Shown here: positions 1-8,432 of the stretch, piece after piece
How positions within the stretch are numbered: position 1 is the first letter of the stretch
How the letters are laid out: each line of letters begins with the position of its first letter
DNA from: Agreia pratensis
GTDB lineage: Bacteria; Actinomycetota; Actinomycetes; Actinomycetales; Microbacteriaceae
Length of the DNA stretch: 64,000 nucleotides
Reading direction: 5' to 3'
NCBI RefSeq assembly: GCF_900177685.1
Contig: NZ_FXAY01000003.1
Coordinates: 186,001-250,000, forward strand
The notes under the pieces: generated by a model
The model's input: only the letters and a program-made list of their open reading frames with translations
Database searches by the model: none
Told to the model about the DNA's origin: nothing
Position numbers and translations under genes: made by a program

Positions 1-1349
1 GTCTGCACGACGGCGGCGGCACCGGCCACACCCGGCAGCGCCTGCAGCGCGGCTTCGATCTCGCCGAGTTCGATGCGCCGTCCGCCGAGCTTGATCTGAT
101 CGTCGGCCCTGCCCTGAAAGACGAGTCCTTCGCGCTCGAAGCGCACCAGGTCGCCGCTTCGGTAGGCGCGCTCCCACCCGAGACTGGGCATCGGTGCGTA
201 CTTCTCCGCGTCCTTGGCCGGATCGAGGTAGCGGGCAAGCCCGACTCCGCCGATGATCAGCTCACCGATCTCGCCCTCTGCCACGGGAATCCCCGACGCG
301 TCGACGACGGCCAGATCCCAGCCGTCGAGGGGGAGCCCGATACGAATCGGTGTGGTGCCGTCGAGAAGCGCACCACAGGCAACGACGGTCGCCTCGGTCG
401 GGCCATAGGTGTTCCAGAGCTCTCGGGCAGGTGTCGCCAGACGTGCGGCGAGCTCGGGTGGGCACGCCTCGCCGCCGAAGATCAGCAGGCGCACATTCTC
501 GAGTGACTCTGCCGGCCAGAGACCCGCGAGGGTGGGAACTGTCGAGACGACAGTGATGCCGTGCGCGATGAGCCACGGACCCAGGTCTGCGCCCGAGCGC
601 ACCAGAGACCGCGGCGCAGGCACGAGACAGGCCCCGTGTCTCCAAGCGAGCCACATCTCTTCGCACGACGCATCGAACGCGACCGAGAGCCCGGCGAGCA
701 CGCGGTCGGTCTGGTCGAGCGGCTCGGACTGCAGGAACATGCGCGCCTCGGCATCGACGAACGCGGCCGCCGATCGGTGGGTGACGGCCACGCCCTTGGG
801 CACGCCCGTCGAGCCCGAGGTGAAGATGATCCAGGCATCGTCGTCGACGGTCGGCGCACCGAGCGTGGTTATGGTTCCTGTGCCCGTGCGCACGGGTTCG
901 AGCCCCACGCTCTCTCGGCTATCAAGGCGCCGGGTTCCGTCGGATGAGACGCGCGGCACGATGGTGCCGTCCGCGCCGATGTGACCCACGACATCCGCCT
1001 CGCCGAAGACCAGTTCGGCCCTCTCCTCCGGGTCGTCGGCGTCGACGGGCACATACGCGGCGCCGAGCACCAGCACGGCCAGGATCGAGACGTAGAGGGT
1101 TCGGCTGCCCGAGGGAATGCGAATTCCCACGCGGTCGCCGCGGCGCACGCCTGCCACCGACAACGAGACCGCTGCTTGTGACACCAATCGCATCAGTTCG
1201 CGATAACTGACCGATCCGTTTGCGTCGGCGAGGGCGGCAGACTCCGGATGCCTGTCGGCCGTGTCTCGCAGAATGTCGACGAGGGTGCGCGGGACCGGGG
1301 TGCGCTCGCTGCCCAGGAGGAGTCCGGGTTCAGCGGGGGAGTCGGTCAC
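1..1349 (-). CDS. NRPS-like amino-acid adenylation enzyme (partial, 3' end outside window)
   Basis: The first 449 codons are present; the C-terminus lies beyond base 1. The start is a GTG at 1349-1347, preceded by AGGAGA about 5 nt upstream. Adenylation core motifs appear in order: FTSGSTGVPKGVAVTH near residue 176 (the phosphate loop), NTYGPTEATV near 305, YRSGDLVR near 385, and QIKLGGRRIELGEIE just before the window edge. Such enzymes activate a carboxylic or amino acid with ATP. The start is close to that of actinobacterial Pls/PosA-type single-module synthetases, which would continue with a carrier domain and membrane or acyltransferase-like repeats. That continuation is inference because it is not in view. 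The gene is divergent from the MFS gene. Substrate specificity was not derived. Confidence 0.85.
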   Translation of the reverse strand, partial: MTDSPAEPGLLLGSERTPVPRTLVDILRDTADRHPESAALADANGSVSYRELMRLVSQAAVSLSVAGVRRGDRVGIRIPSGSRTLYVSILAVLVLGAAYVPVDADDPEERAELVFGEADVVGHIGADGTIVPRVSSDGTRRLDSRESVGLEPVRTGTGTITTLGAPTVDDDAWIIFTSGSTGVPKGVAVTHRSAAAFVDAEARMFLQSEPLDQTDRVLAGLSVAFDASCEEMWLAWRHGACLVPAPRSLVRSGADLGPWLIAHGITVVSTVPTLAGLWPAESLENVRLLIFGGEACPPELAARLATPARELWNTYGPTEATVVACGALLDGTTPIRIGLPLDGWDLAVVDASGIPVAEGEIGELIIGGVGLARYLDPAKDAEKYAPMPSLGWERAYRSGDLVRFEREGLVFQGRADDQIKLGGRRIELGEIEAALQALPGVAGAAAVVQ

Positions 1350-1475
1350 GAAAGTCTCCTGGGTGTTCGAGCGCCGCGTGTCCACACAGCGATCGAACCG
1401 TAGGGTGTCGAGGTGGACGAGAGGTTAACGCGCTGGAGGGGAACGGATTCGACCCCCGTGCAGTTAGCTAGGACT

Positions 1476-2867
1476 GTGCCTACACCGCCCACCTCTGTTC
1501 TGCAGCGACTGGTTCTCATCGTCGCCGTCCTCTCCGCCTTCGTCGCGTTCCTCGACGGTACCGTGATCACGGTCGCCCTGCCCGCCATCACACGCGAATT
1601 GGGCGGCGGCCTCGTGACCCAGCAGTGGGTCATGGACGCCTACCTCATCACCCTCGGCTCCATCATCCTGCTCGCCGGCTCTCTCTCCGATGTCTTCGGT
1701 CGTAAGAAGGTGCTGTTCTGGGGCCTCGTGGGGTTCGGCGTCTCCTCGTTGATCTGTGCGATCGCTCCCACGTCCGGCGTGCTCATCGGCGCGCGAGCGG
1801 TTCAGGGTGTCGCCGGAGCACTGCTCGTGCCGAGCTCGCTCGCCCTCATCCTGTCGACGTTCTCCGGCCCTGCTCAGGCCAAAGCCATCGGGTCGTGGAC
1901 AGCCTGGACCAGCACGGCGTTCCTGGCGGGCCCGCTGATCGGCGGTCTCCTGGTCGACCTCGTCTCGTGGAGGCTCGTTTTCGCGATCAACGTCGTTCCG
2001 ATCGCCGTGACACTGTTCTTCCTGGCCCGGCTTCCGCATGACAAGCCCGCCGCCGAGGGGTCGAGGGTCGATGTGCTCGGCGCCGTCCTCGGCATCGTGG
2101 GACTCGGCCTGCCCGTCTTCGCCCTCATCGAGCAGTCCAACTTCGGCTGGACGAGTCCGGTGATCCTCATTCCCGCGGTAGTCGGAGCCGTGTCGTTCGT
2201 GCTCTTCATCGTGCACGAGCGCCGCACGGCCCAACCGATGATGCCGTTGTCGCTTTTTCGCGTCCGCAACTTCTCTGTCGGCAACGTCTCGACCTTCTTC
2301 GTCTACGGCGCACTCTCACTCGGCACCTTCCTCCTCGCTGTCTTTCTCCAGCAGGTTGCGGGCTACTCGGCCACCCTTGCCGGGTTGAGCACGTTGCCGA
2401 CGACGATCATCAGCATCGCGCTGTCGACGCAGGTCGGACGACTGGCGGGCAGATTCGGCTCGAGGTTCTTCATGCTCGTCGGCCCGATCCTGTCTGGCAC
2501 CGGCTTCCTGCTGTTGCTGCGCATCACCGACTCCGCCGACTACTGGACCGAGGTCTTTCCCGGCATCGTCGTGTTCGGTCTGGGCATGACGATCACCGTC
2601 GCGCCGCTGACCTCGGCGATTCTGGGGTCGATCGACCAGGCCCGGGCCGGCATCGCATCCGCCGTCAACAATGCCGTGTCACGTGTCGCGGGGCTCATCG
2701 CCGTGGCCGCTGCGGGGCTCATCGTGGGAACGAACCTCGATGTCGCCGGATTCCACAGGGCAGCCATCGTCACCGGCGTCTTGCTGATCGTCGGCGGCGT
2801 CATCTCCGGCATCGGTATCGTCAACCCCCATCCCACCGACGCGCGGGCGAAGGCGGGCACACTATGA
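1476..2867 (+). CDS. MFS drug exporter, DHA2/EmrB-QacA type (14 TM)
   Basis: This is a proton-driven multidrug efflux permease of about 463 aa with roughly 14 hydrophobic helices. The N-terminal helix carries FLDGTVITVALPAI (antiporter motif C region of DHA2 members), followed by WVMDAYLI and the loop motif GSLSDVFGRKKV (motif A). The frame is open from 1413, but GTG 1476 is preferred: TM1 begins about 12 residues later, and a TAGCTA/TAGGAC -10-like element ends just upstream with no Shine-Dalgarno. The stop overlaps the next ATG by 4 nt (ATGA), so a GNAT enzyme is translationally coupled. The partner substrate is unknown. Confidence 0.88.
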   Translation: MPTPPTSVLQRLVLIVAVLSAFVAFLDGTVITVALPAITRELGGGLVTQQWVMDAYLITLGSIILLAGSLSDVFGRKKVLFWGLVGFGVSSLICAIAPTSGVLIGARAVQGVAGALLVPSSLALILSTFSGPAQAKAIGSWTAWTSTAFLAGPLIGGLLVDLVSWRLVFAINVVPIAVTLFFLARLPHDKPAAEGSRVDVLGAVLGIVGLGLPVFALIEQSNFGWTSPVILIPAVVGAVSFVLFIVHERRTAQPMMPLSLFRVRNFSVGNVSTFFVYGALSLGTFLLAVFLQQVAGYSATLAGLSTLPTTIISIALSTQVGRLAGRFGSRFFMLVGPILSGTGFLLLLRITDSADYWTEVFPGIVVFGLGMTITVAPLTSAILGSIDQARAGIASAVNNAVSRVAGLIAVAAAGLIVGTNLDVAGFHRAAIVTGVLLIVGGVISGIGIVNPHPTDARAKAGTL

Positions 2868-3400
2868 CGACACCGAGGGTGCGGCTCGCGTTCTTAGGTG
2901 ACGAGGTCTATGCACTCCTGCAGCATGGTGATCTCGCCGGGGCGTCCCGCCGCTCGCGGCTCGACCTGCCTCAGGCCTTTGTGACGAGCGAGTCGTGGCT
3001 GTGGCCCGTCTTCCGAGCGAAGATCGCCGCGGATCCGGCCGCCGAGGCCGTTGTCGTGCGGGCGATCGTCGACGCTGAGACGAACGTCGTCGTGGGGCAC
3101 GCCGGCTTTCACGCGCCCCCGGATGCCCGGGGCATGCTCGAGGTCGGATACACGGTTCTCGAGGCGCATCGGAGGCAGGGATACGCCACCTCGACCGTCT
3201 CGTTGCTCCTGCAGGAGGCCGCGGAGCACGCTGCCTCTGTGGTGCGCGCGAGCGTCAGCCCAGATAACGTCGCCTCTCTCGCCGTCGTCCGTAAGCTCGG
3301 CTTCGTTCATGTGGGGGAGGAGATCGACGATGAAGACGGGCTGGAACTGGTCTACGAACGGATCCCCGCCGCACAGAACGCTCTCCCTCCCAGCCGCTGA
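2864..3400 (+). CDS. GNAT family N-acetyltransferase
   Basis: This 178-aa protein has the GNAT fold. MLEVGYTVLEAHRRQGYATS (about residues 88-107) contains beta4 and the acetyl-CoA pyrophosphate loop RRQGYA. It is followed by the NVASLAVVRKLGF helix/strand typical of RimJ-like members. The ATG overlaps the stop of the MFS exporter, which suggests a joint transcript, possibly export plus modification of the same class of compound (inference). The acceptor substrate cannot be read from sequence. Confidence 0.85.
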   Translation: MTTPRVRLAFLGDEVYALLQHGDLAGASRRSRLDLPQAFVTSESWLWPVFRAKIAADPAAEAVVVRAIVDAETNVVVGHAGFHAPPDARGMLEVGYTVLEAHRRQGYATSTVSLLLQEAAEHAASVVRASVSPDNVASLAVVRKLGFVHVGEEIDDEDGLELVYERIPAAQNALPPSR

Positions 3401-3510
3401 ACAGGAAGGTCCGGCACAGGTAGTCCAGACTGGATGGGAATCATCCCCGGTCTTCGCGCGCTCCGTGCCGCGCGTCCACGTCATCTCCCGTCATTCTGTG
3501 AGGCTCTCCC

Positions 3511-4518
3511 GTGCGCAAACTTCCCGTCATCTTCGCTGCCTCGGCGGCGCTCGCCCTCACCCTTGCGGGCTGCGCGGGGTCTCCGGCACCCAGCGCGTCG
3601 CCGACGGCCGGCGCGACGGCGGCACCCCAGGCCGCTGCCGGATCATGCACCGACACGCCCAGCGGCAAGTTCTCCGACTCGGTCAAGGTGACGGGAGACG
3701 CCGGTTCGGCGGCCGACGCGACATTCGATTCGCCCGTCGACATCGACGCGACCCAGCGCACCGTGCTCTCAGAGGGCGACGGTCCGAAGGCGAACGTCGG
3801 TGACTTCGGCATTCTCAACTTCACGATGTTCAACGGCACCTCCGGCAAGAAGGTCTTCTCGACCTACGATCAGGGTTCCGCTTCGCTCAGCATGGTCGTC
3901 GACGCCACTCAGTTCTTGCCTGGACTGGTCAAAGGCGTCGAGTGCTTGAACGGAGGCTCGCGGATCGCCGTCGCCGCTCCGGCTTCCGAAGGCTTCGGAG
4001 ACAAGGGCAACTCGGCGCTCGGAATCACCGCGACCGACCCGCTCGTTTTCGTGGTCGATCTGGGCCAGGTGCTTCCGGCGAACGACCCGTCGCAGCTCAA
4101 GGCCAACGGCGAGGCACAGCCTGCGGTCGACGGTGTTCCGACCGTCGTCGACGCCGAAGACGGCACCCCGACCGTGACGATCCCCGACACGGCGCCGCCC
4201 GCCGATCTCACCGTGACCGTCTTGAAGAAGGGCGCCGGCAAGGTCGTCGAATCCGGACAGCCCTCTGTCGTGCAGTACCAGGGCAGCATCTGGGGAACGA
4301 AAGCCGTGTTCGACCAGAGCTGGGGCAAGCAGCCGTTCGCCGTGCAGCCCGGCAGCACAGTGCAGGGCTTCGAGGCTGCCATCGCCGGCCAGACCGTGGG
4401 TTCTCAGGTGATCGTCTCGATTCCGCCGGCGCAGGGCTACGGAGACAAGGGCCAGCCGCAGGCGGGCATCTCCGGAACGGACACCCTCGTCTTCGTTATC
4501 GACATCCTGGCTGGCTGA
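3511..4518 (+). CDS. FKBP-type peptidyl-prolyl isomerase lipoprotein, two FKBP domains
   Basis: This 335-aa lipoprotein starts at GTG 3511. The signal peptide ends in the lipobox LAGC (Cys about 21), and an Ala/Ser/Pro/Thr linker follows. Two FKBP-like domains follow, at about 85-190 and 225-335. The second has VVQYQGSIWGTKAVFDQSW, VQGFEAAIAGQTVGSQV and IPPAQGYGDKG, the expected isomerase core. The first keeps the fold pattern (FLPGLVKGVECLNGGSRIAV, GFGDKG) but lacks the usual Y…FDxS catalytic block, so it may be a substrate-binding copy. It would act outside the membrane as a folding catalyst. The downstream hairpin at 4521-4559 separates it from dxr. Confidence 0.9.
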   Translation: MRKLPVIFAASAALALTLAGCAGSPAPSASPTAGATAAPQAAAGSCTDTPSGKFSDSVKVTGDAGSAADATFDSPVDIDATQRTVLSEGDGPKANVGDFGILNFTMFNGTSGKKVFSTYDQGSASLSMVVDATQFLPGLVKGVECLNGGSRIAVAAPASEGFGDKGNSALGITATDPLVFVVDLGQVLPANDPSQLKANGEAQPAVDGVPTVVDAEDGTPTVTIPDTAPPADLTVTVLKKGAGKVVESGQPSVVQYQGSIWGTKAVFDQSWGKQPFAVQPGSTVQGFEAAIAGQTVGSQVIVSIPPAQGYGDKGQPQAGISGTDTLVFVIDILAG

Positions 4519-4520
4519 CC

Positions 4521-4559
4521 TGCACCGCCTGCCGCCGGGTCGACCCAGCGGCAGGTGCA
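4521..4559 (+). terminator. Hairpin after the FKBP gene, probable terminator
   Basis: There is an inverted repeat just after the stop: CTGCCGC-CGGGT pairs with ACCCAGCGGCAG, with outer arms TGCAC/GTGCA and a bulge. No T-run follows, so it is either a weak or Rho-assisted terminator or an mRNA end stabiliser. It lies directly in front of dxr. Confidence 0.45.
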
Positions 4560-4570
4560 AGGATAGCGAT

Positions 4571-5650
4571 GTGAAACGCGTAGTCATTCTTGGTTCAACC
4601 GGCTCGATCGGTGTGCAGGCGCTCGATGTCGTTCGCTCGAATCCCGAGAGATTCGAGGTCGTCGGCCTCGGAGCCGGGCGCAACCGAGATCTGCTCGACG
4701 AGCAGGCCGCGGAGTTCGGGGTCGCTGACACCGCGCTCGGCGCTGATGAGGCCTCGCAGCTCGTGCGAGACGTCGATGCTGACGTCGTGCTGAATGGAAT
4801 CACCGGTTCCGTGGGACTCGGGCCCAGCGTCGCGGCGCTGAAGGCCGGGCGCGTTCTCGCCCTCGCCAACAAAGAGAGCCTCATCGTGGGCGGCGACCTG
4901 CTCAAGGACTTGGCTCGCCCGGGGCAGATCGTTCCCGTCGACTCCGAGCACTCCGCGATCGCCCAGGCGCTGCGCTCCGGCACGCCGGAGGAGGTCGAGC
5001 GTCTGGTGCTCACGGCGTCGGGGGGTCCTTTCCGGGGGCGCAGCCGCGACTCGCTCGCGAATGTCACGCCGCGTGAGGCTCTGGCGCATCCGACCTGGGA
5101 TATGGGGCTGGTCATCACGACCAACTCGGCGACCCTGGTGAACAAGGGCCTCGAGGTGATCGAGGCACACCTGTTGTTCGACGTGGCCTATGGGCGCATC
5201 GATGTGACGGTGCACCCGCAGTCGATCATCCACTCGATGGTCGAGTTCATCGACGGCTCCACCATCGCTCAGGCATCGCCACCCGACATGAAGCTGCCCA
5301 TCTCGCTCGGGCTCGACTGGCCGAACCGGGTGCGCGGCGTCGGCCGACCGCTCGACTGGACATCGTCGCAGACCTGGACGTTCGAACCCCTCGACTCCGA
5401 GGCATTCCCCGCCGTGGAACTCGCCAAAGAGGTCGGGCGCGCGGGACGCAGCTACCCGGCCGTCTTCAACGCGGCGAATGAACAGGCAGTCGCGGCATTC
5501 CACGCGGGAAAGATCGGATTCCTCGACATCGTGGACACCATCCGCAGCGTCGTGGAGCAGCACGAGGCTCCGGCCGACATCACACTCGACTCGCTGGCGG
5601 AGGCCGAGCAGTGGGCACGGCGAACCGCCGACGCCCTCATCGCGGGCTGA
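4571..5650 (+). CDS. dxr: 1-deoxy-D-xylulose 5-phosphate reductoisomerase
   Basis: This enzyme converts DXP to MEP with NADPH and is the committed step of non-mevalonate isoprenoid synthesis. The 359 aa show the dinucleotide loop GSTGSIGVQALDVV (8-21), NKESLIVGG near 99, the metal/substrate motif DSEHSAIAQAL near 123, ASGGPFRG, NSATLVNKGLEVIEAH, and the substrate-flap region VHPQSIIHSMVEF. Length is normal for the family. The start is GTG 4571, right after the FKBP terminator hairpin. It is followed by the M50 protease, the standard actinobacterial order; ispG of the same pathway comes after the two-component genes. Confidence 0.97.
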   Translation: MKRVVILGSTGSIGVQALDVVRSNPERFEVVGLGAGRNRDLLDEQAAEFGVADTALGADEASQLVRDVDADVVLNGITGSVGLGPSVAALKAGRVLALANKESLIVGGDLLKDLARPGQIVPVDSEHSAIAQALRSGTPEEVERLVLTASGGPFRGRSRDSLANVTPREALAHPTWDMGLVITTNSATLVNKGLEVIEAHLLFDVAYGRIDVTVHPQSIIHSMVEFIDGSTIAQASPPDMKLPISLGLDWPNRVRGVGRPLDWTSSQTWTFEPLDSEAFPAVELAKEVGRAGRSYPAVFNAANEQAVAAFHAGKIGFLDIVDTIRSVVEQHEAPADITLDSLAEAEQWARRTADALIAG

Positions 5651-5723
5651 TTCACGCGGGAGACTGACGGTCGCCGTTCGGTCCGCGTCCAGCGAACGGA
5701 CAGCGGCGTGCTGGGGGAGCGCT

Positions 5724-5729
5724 GTAACG
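5724..5729 (+). promoter_or_regulatory. -10 element TAACGT before the M50 protease
   Basis: TAACGT ends 7 nt before GTG 5737 and no Shine-Dalgarno is visible. This favours a leaderless transcript starting at that GTG rather than at GTG 5731. Confidence 0.45.
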
Positions 5730-5736
5730 TGTGCAC

Positions 5737-7059
5737 GTGGAAACGGTCCTTCAGTTCATTCTCGGCGTGCTCATCATCTTTGTCGGCCTCATCGTCTCGA
5801 TCGGGCTGCACGAGGTGGGTCACCTCGTTCCGGCGAAGCTCTTCGGGGTGAAGGTCACGCAGTACATGATCGGCTTCGGCCCCACGCTGTTCTCGCGTAA
5901 GCGTGGAGAGACCGAGTACGGCTTCAAGGCCATTCCTGGCGGCGGCTACATCTCGATGATCGGAATGTTTCCGCCCGCGAAGACAGGCGGTGCCGTGCGC
6001 AATGCGAGCACCGGCTTCTTCAACACTCTCGTGCAGGATGCGCGCGACGTGAGCGCGGAGACCATCGGCGACGACGACGATCGGGCCTTCTACCGTCTGC
6101 CCGTGTGGAAGCGGATCATCATCATGGCCGGCGGACCGGCGATGAACTTCGTCATCGCCATCGTGGTGTTCGCGATCGTGCTCTGCGGGTTCGGCGTGGC
6201 CAAGACCTCTGTCGGTTCGATCAGCCAGTGCGTGCTCCCCGCGACGAGCGAACGACAGACCTGCGATCCGGGTGACACCCCAGGGCCGGGCGTCACCGCC
6301 GGATTCAAAGAGGGCGACATCATCACGGCCATAGACGGCAAGACGGTCGCGAACTGGAGCGAGTCGACGGCGATCATTCAGAAGTCTCCGAACAAGACGC
6401 TGAGCGTCGAGGTGCAGCGAGACGGCCAGACGAAGACCCTGACCGTGGTTCCGTTCCTCGCGGAGCGCTACGAGCTGGATTCCACGGGTAACAAAGTGCT
6501 CGACGATTCGGGGCAGCCGGTGACGCAGGAGGTCGGCTTCGTCGGAATCGGCCCGAAGCAGGAACTGGTGCCGCAGGGTCCCGGCTCCGTGCTGCCCTTC
6601 GTGGGCGAGAACATCGCGAGTGTGGCGCATATCATTCTGAACCTTCCCCAACGCATGGTCGACGTCGCCAACGCGGCGTTCGGTTCCGGACCCCGCGATC
6701 CGAACGGCCCCATCAGCGTTGTCGGGGTCGGTCGTGCCGCGGGCGAGATCGCGAGTATGGACGAGTTCACTGTTCAGTCGAAGGTCGCGACCCTCCTCGG
6801 CCTCATCGGCTCGCTGAACATCGCGCTCGGTGTCATCAACCTGGTGCCTCTGATGCCGCTCGACGGTGGTCATATCGCAGGTGCACTGTGGGAGGGCATC
6901 CGCCGGTTCTTCGCCAAGCTCTTCAAGCGCCGTGACCCGGGTCCCGTCGACACAGCCAAGCTGATGCCGCTGACGTTCGCCGTGGTCATCGTCATCGGAG
7001 CAATGAGTGTGCTGCTGACGTACGCCGACATCGTCAAGCCGATCAACCTCTTCGGTTGA
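5737..7059 (+). CDS. rseP: M50 site-2 intramembrane metalloprotease (RseP/Rip family)
   Basis: This membrane zinc protease cuts anti-sigma factors and other single-pass proteins inside the membrane. TM1 carries the zinc motif HEVGH (about residues 25-29). FGVKVTQYMIGFGPTL and GGGYISMIGMFPP follow, as in the family. A PDZ domain occupies roughly 165-265 (PGVTAGFKEGDIITAIDGKTV). The third zinc ligand motif NLVPLMPLDGGH is near 373. The length (440 aa) matches actinobacterial Rip1-type proteins. GTG 5731 would add two residues. It stands between dxr and, beyond the two-component genes, ispG. The insert between the HExxH half and the PDZ is typical. Confidence 0.93.
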   Translation: METVLQFILGVLIIFVGLIVSIGLHEVGHLVPAKLFGVKVTQYMIGFGPTLFSRKRGETEYGFKAIPGGGYISMIGMFPPAKTGGAVRNASTGFFNTLVQDARDVSAETIGDDDDRAFYRLPVWKRIIIMAGGPAMNFVIAIVVFAIVLCGFGVAKTSVGSISQCVLPATSERQTCDPGDTPGPGVTAGFKEGDIITAIDGKTVANWSESTAIIQKSPNKTLSVEVQRDGQTKTLTVVPFLAERYELDSTGNKVLDDSGQPVTQEVGFVGIGPKQELVPQGPGSVLPFVGENIASVAHIILNLPQRMVDVANAAFGSGPRDPNGPISVVGVGRAAGEIASMDEFTVQSKVATLLGLIGSLNIALGVINLVPLMPLDGGHIAGALWEGIRRFFAKLFKRRDPGPVDTAKLMPLTFAVVIVIGAMSVLLTYADIVKPINLFG

Positions 7060-7077
7060 CCCCCGACCGACGTGGGG

Positions 7078-7093
7078 TACTCCCGCGGGAGTA
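7078..7093. promoter_or_regulatory. Perfect 16-bp palindrome upstream of the two-component operon
   Basis: TACTCCCGCGGGAGTA is a perfect inverted repeat centred at 7085.5. It is about 55 bp upstream of the TAGCAT -10 of the histidine kinase gene and 20 bp after the protease stop. Position and symmetry suit a dimeric regulator; autoregulation by the adjacent NarL-type response regulator is the simplest inference. Confidence 0.5.
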
Positions 7094-7140
7094 GACCACG
7101 ATGCGGCAGTGGGGCGACGCGCGACACGCGCAGCGCTCGC

Positions 7141-7146
7141 TAGCAT
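7141..7146 (+). promoter_or_regulatory. -10 element TAGCAT of the histidine kinase gene
   Basis: TAGCAT ends 7 nt before ATG 7154, with no ribosome-binding site between them. This is consistent with a leaderless mRNA and fixes the kinase start at 7154 rather than at the upstream 7109. Confidence 0.5.
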
Positions 7147-7153
7147 CGAGACC

Positions 7154-8431
7154 ATGAGCAGCCCGCGCGCACCGCACGACCCGCGCCGTGACGGCTGGGG
7201 TGGGCCGCTCGAACATCGGCATCATCGTCACGGGCCTCGATCCGGATGGCGAGGCGCGTACGGAATCGGCCCGAGGGGCCCGTTCGTTCCACCGCAGGCG
7301 CGGCTCTGGCTGCCGGTGATCATCTCGCTCGTCGTGCAACTGGTCGCTGTCACGGCCCAACTCGCGGGTGTCTCCGCGTCTCCGGGTGCCGCGGGGCTGG
7401 CGTTTCTGTTCGCCGTGCTCGGCCCCTGTGCTCTGATCGCGGCACGTCGATTCCCCGGGCCTGCCGTGGTGGCTGTGGCAGTGGTCTCCGTCGCCGATCT
7501 TCTCGTCGACCCGTCGATCTTCGCCTCGTATGCGTCGGTGCTCTTCGCGGCGTGCCTCGCGGTCGTGCGAGGCGCGGGCGTCTGGGCCGTGGCATCCGTC
7601 GTCGTCGGCTGGGTCGTCGCCTTCGTGTCGAGCGCTCTCGCGGGAGTCGGCTGGGATCCCGTGCCCGCCGTGCTGCTCACCGCCGGAATCATCATCTCGC
7701 TCGGATTCGGCTCGTCGATCAGAGCCCGACGCGAGCGATTCGCCGCGCTGCGCAGCATGCAGACCAGGCGAAGGATGGACGCCGCGCAGCAGGAGCGGGT
7801 GCGTATCGCCCGAGAGCTACACGATGTGCTGGCCCATTCCCTCTCATCGATCAATGTTCAGGCCGGTGTCGGGCTGCACCTTCTCGAATCGCAGCCCGAG
7901 AAAGCGGGAGAGGCTCTCGCCAGTATCAAGGCCAGTAGCAAACAGGCACTCGACGAGGTTCGCGACGTGCTCGGCATCCTCCGTGGTGACGCGGGCGATT
8001 CCGGCGACGCGCCCCTCGTGCCCGAGGCCGACCTCGAGAGTCTTCCCCGTCTTGTCGAGAACATCCGAGCGAGCGGTGTCGACGTCGAACTCGACTCGCA
8101 CGTCGGTTCCGCTCCCTCGGCGGCCGCTCAGCTCGCGCTCTATCGCATCGCTCAGGAGAGCCTCACGAACATCGTGCGGCATTCGTCGGCCACGAAAGCC
8201 CGGGTCGAACTTCGATCAACCGACGACGATATCGTGCTCCGAGTGAGCGACAACGGCAAAGGAGTGGCGGACGACGTGGAATCCGTTGCAGGCAAGGGAC
8301 TCCTCGGAATGCGCGAACGGGCGGAACTGCTCGGCGGACATCTCGAGGCCGTCACCCTTTCACCACAGGGCTTCGCGGTCACCGCCACGATTCCCCGCTC
8401 CACGAGAGCATCGACGAATGGAAGCCGCTGA
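7154..8431 (+). CDS. Sensor histidine kinase, NarL/DesK class (HisKA_3)
   Basis: This 425-aa membrane kinase has a His/Arg-rich cytosolic start, then four to five hydrophobic helices (about 45-195) with short loops and no large extracellular sensor domain. The phosphoacceptor box is RIARELHDVLAHSLSSI (His about 225). The ATP-binding domain ends with DNGKGVADDV and GLLGMRERAELLGGHLEA. An intramembrane-sensing type is likely because extracellular loops are short, so the signal may be envelope stress (inference). The stop is next to the response regulator start; the two form a cognate pair. Confidence 0.93.
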   Translation: MSSPRAPHDPRRDGWGGPLEHRHHRHGPRSGWRGAYGIGPRGPFVPPQARLWLPVIISLVVQLVAVTAQLAGVSASPGAAGLAFLFAVLGPCALIAARRFPGPAVVAVAVVSVADLLVDPSIFASYASVLFAACLAVVRGAGVWAVASVVVGWVVAFVSSALAGVGWDPVPAVLLTAGIIISLGFGSSIRARRERFAALRSMQTRRRMDAAQQERVRIARELHDVLAHSLSSINVQAGVGLHLLESQPEKAGEALASIKASSKQALDEVRDVLGILRGDAGDSGDAPLVPEADLESLPRLVENIRASGVDVELDSHVGSAPSAAAQLALYRIAQESLTNIVRHSSATKARVELRSTDDDIVLRVSDNGKGVADDVESVAGKGLLGMRERAELLGGHLEAVTLSPQGFAVTATIPRSTRASTNGSR

Positions 8432-8432
8432 C

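Noticed and set aside
3429-3450. GGATG/CATCC repeat before the FKBP gene
   Set aside because: Very short stem; expected by chance at this base composition.
4571-4573. Leaderless promoter for dxr
   Set aside because: The best -10-like sequence ends only 1-2 nt before the GTG, not at the 6-7 nt spacing seen for other genes, so the promoter was left uncalled.
3769-5145. 458-codon minus-strand open frame opposite the FKBP and dxr genes
   Set aside because: No motifs, crosses a terminator and two well-supported genes.
5452-7155. 567-codon minus-strand open frame opposite the M50 protease
   Set aside because: His/Arg/Asp-rich translation with no domain pattern, fully antisense to a clear protease and the dxr end; typical of GC-rich third-position bias.
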